Positions 63,836 through 64,000 of a stretch of 64,000 nt of DNA are shown piece by piece. The notes under the pieces are model-generated. The model made no database searches and was not told where the DNA came from. It was given only the letters and a program-made list of their open reading frames with translations. Every line of letters begins with the position of its first letter. The first letter of the stretch is position 1. The translations under genes and the position numbers were made by a program. Origin of the DNA: Trichuris trichiura (lineage: Eukaryota; Nematoda; Enoplea; Trichinellida; Trichuridae); NCBI GenBank assembly GCA_037903355.1, contig JBAJFE010000026.1:5890001-5954000 (forward strand). The letters run 5' to 3'.

Positions 63836-64000
63836 TATTTTTCCTTCAAGAACATGACAGGGCTTATTTTCCGAGGTGTATTGTATTTTCAGGTACCATA
63901 CTCTGCATTTGTTCATTTACTTTTGTGCAAAGGCCTATAAGAAGAAGAAGTGCAAAAGAAGAAAGATATCGAACACCTAAAAAAGAGTCATGAATGTAAG

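Overview
This window is eukaryotic nuclear DNA with spliced genes. Coding exons are small and joined mostly by 45-62 nt GT-AG introns. A few introns are 1-4 kb long, and several of these hold mobile elements. Intron size and the gene models (for example the N-terminus of the gamma-adaptin) suggest a nematode, perhaps of the Trichuris/Trichinella side of the phylum. That placement is inference; no rRNA or mitochondrial marker is present.

Host genes, left to right: a non-lysosomal glucosylceramidase (GBA2) at 1.8-13.1 kb, minus; the AP-1 clathrin adaptor gamma subunit at 15.7-26.4 kb, minus; a BORCS5 (myrlysin) homologue at 28.5-29.4 kb, plus; an SLC38-type amino-acid transporter at 34.0-35.8 kb, minus, flanked by a decayed duplicate (31.8-32.4 kb) and more doubtful fragments (37.5-38.9 kb); an unidentified helical protein at 39.9-40.4 kb, plus; a one-TM small protein at 44.1-44.3 kb, minus; an AGPAT5-type lysophosphatidate acyltransferase at 46.4-53.2 kb, minus; a small four-exon gene at 59.2-60.1 kb and the Bax inhibitor 1 homologue TMBIM6 at 60.1-61.3 kb, both minus. 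For GBA2, AP1G, SLC38, AGPAT5, BORCS5 and TMBIM6 I rebuilt exon chains by hand; phases agree across the exons found. One short GBA2 exon and the last AP1G exon(s) are unresolved.

Mobile DNA: a Tigger/pogo-type transposon with TIRs and TA duplications in a GBA2 intron; two ~685 bp non-autonomous pogo-like elements; a ~275 bp foldback MITE family (four copies); and, most notably, Penelope-like elements (PLEs). One nearly full-length PLE (RT plus GIY-YIG, 13 bp target duplication) lies antisense in AP1G intron 1. At least ten further loci carry PLE terminal repeats (pLTRs), most arranged as perfect or near-perfect palindromes.

The most interesting signal is in these pLTRs. Each carries a minimal hammerhead ribozyme-like core (CTGANGA, 5-bp stem II with compensatory changes, GAAA, GC, TH). 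A block conserved between subfamilies follows, then an ATG starting a conserved short peptide (pattern MK-x3-PV-[KR]-R-H-x-[VI]-F-[KR]-N). In six palindromes and in the full-length element the inverted arm stops at, or within about 10 nt of, that ATG, while the other arm runs on through the peptide. Three such palindromes stand side by side at 56.5-58.3 kb, separated by (ATT)n tracts.
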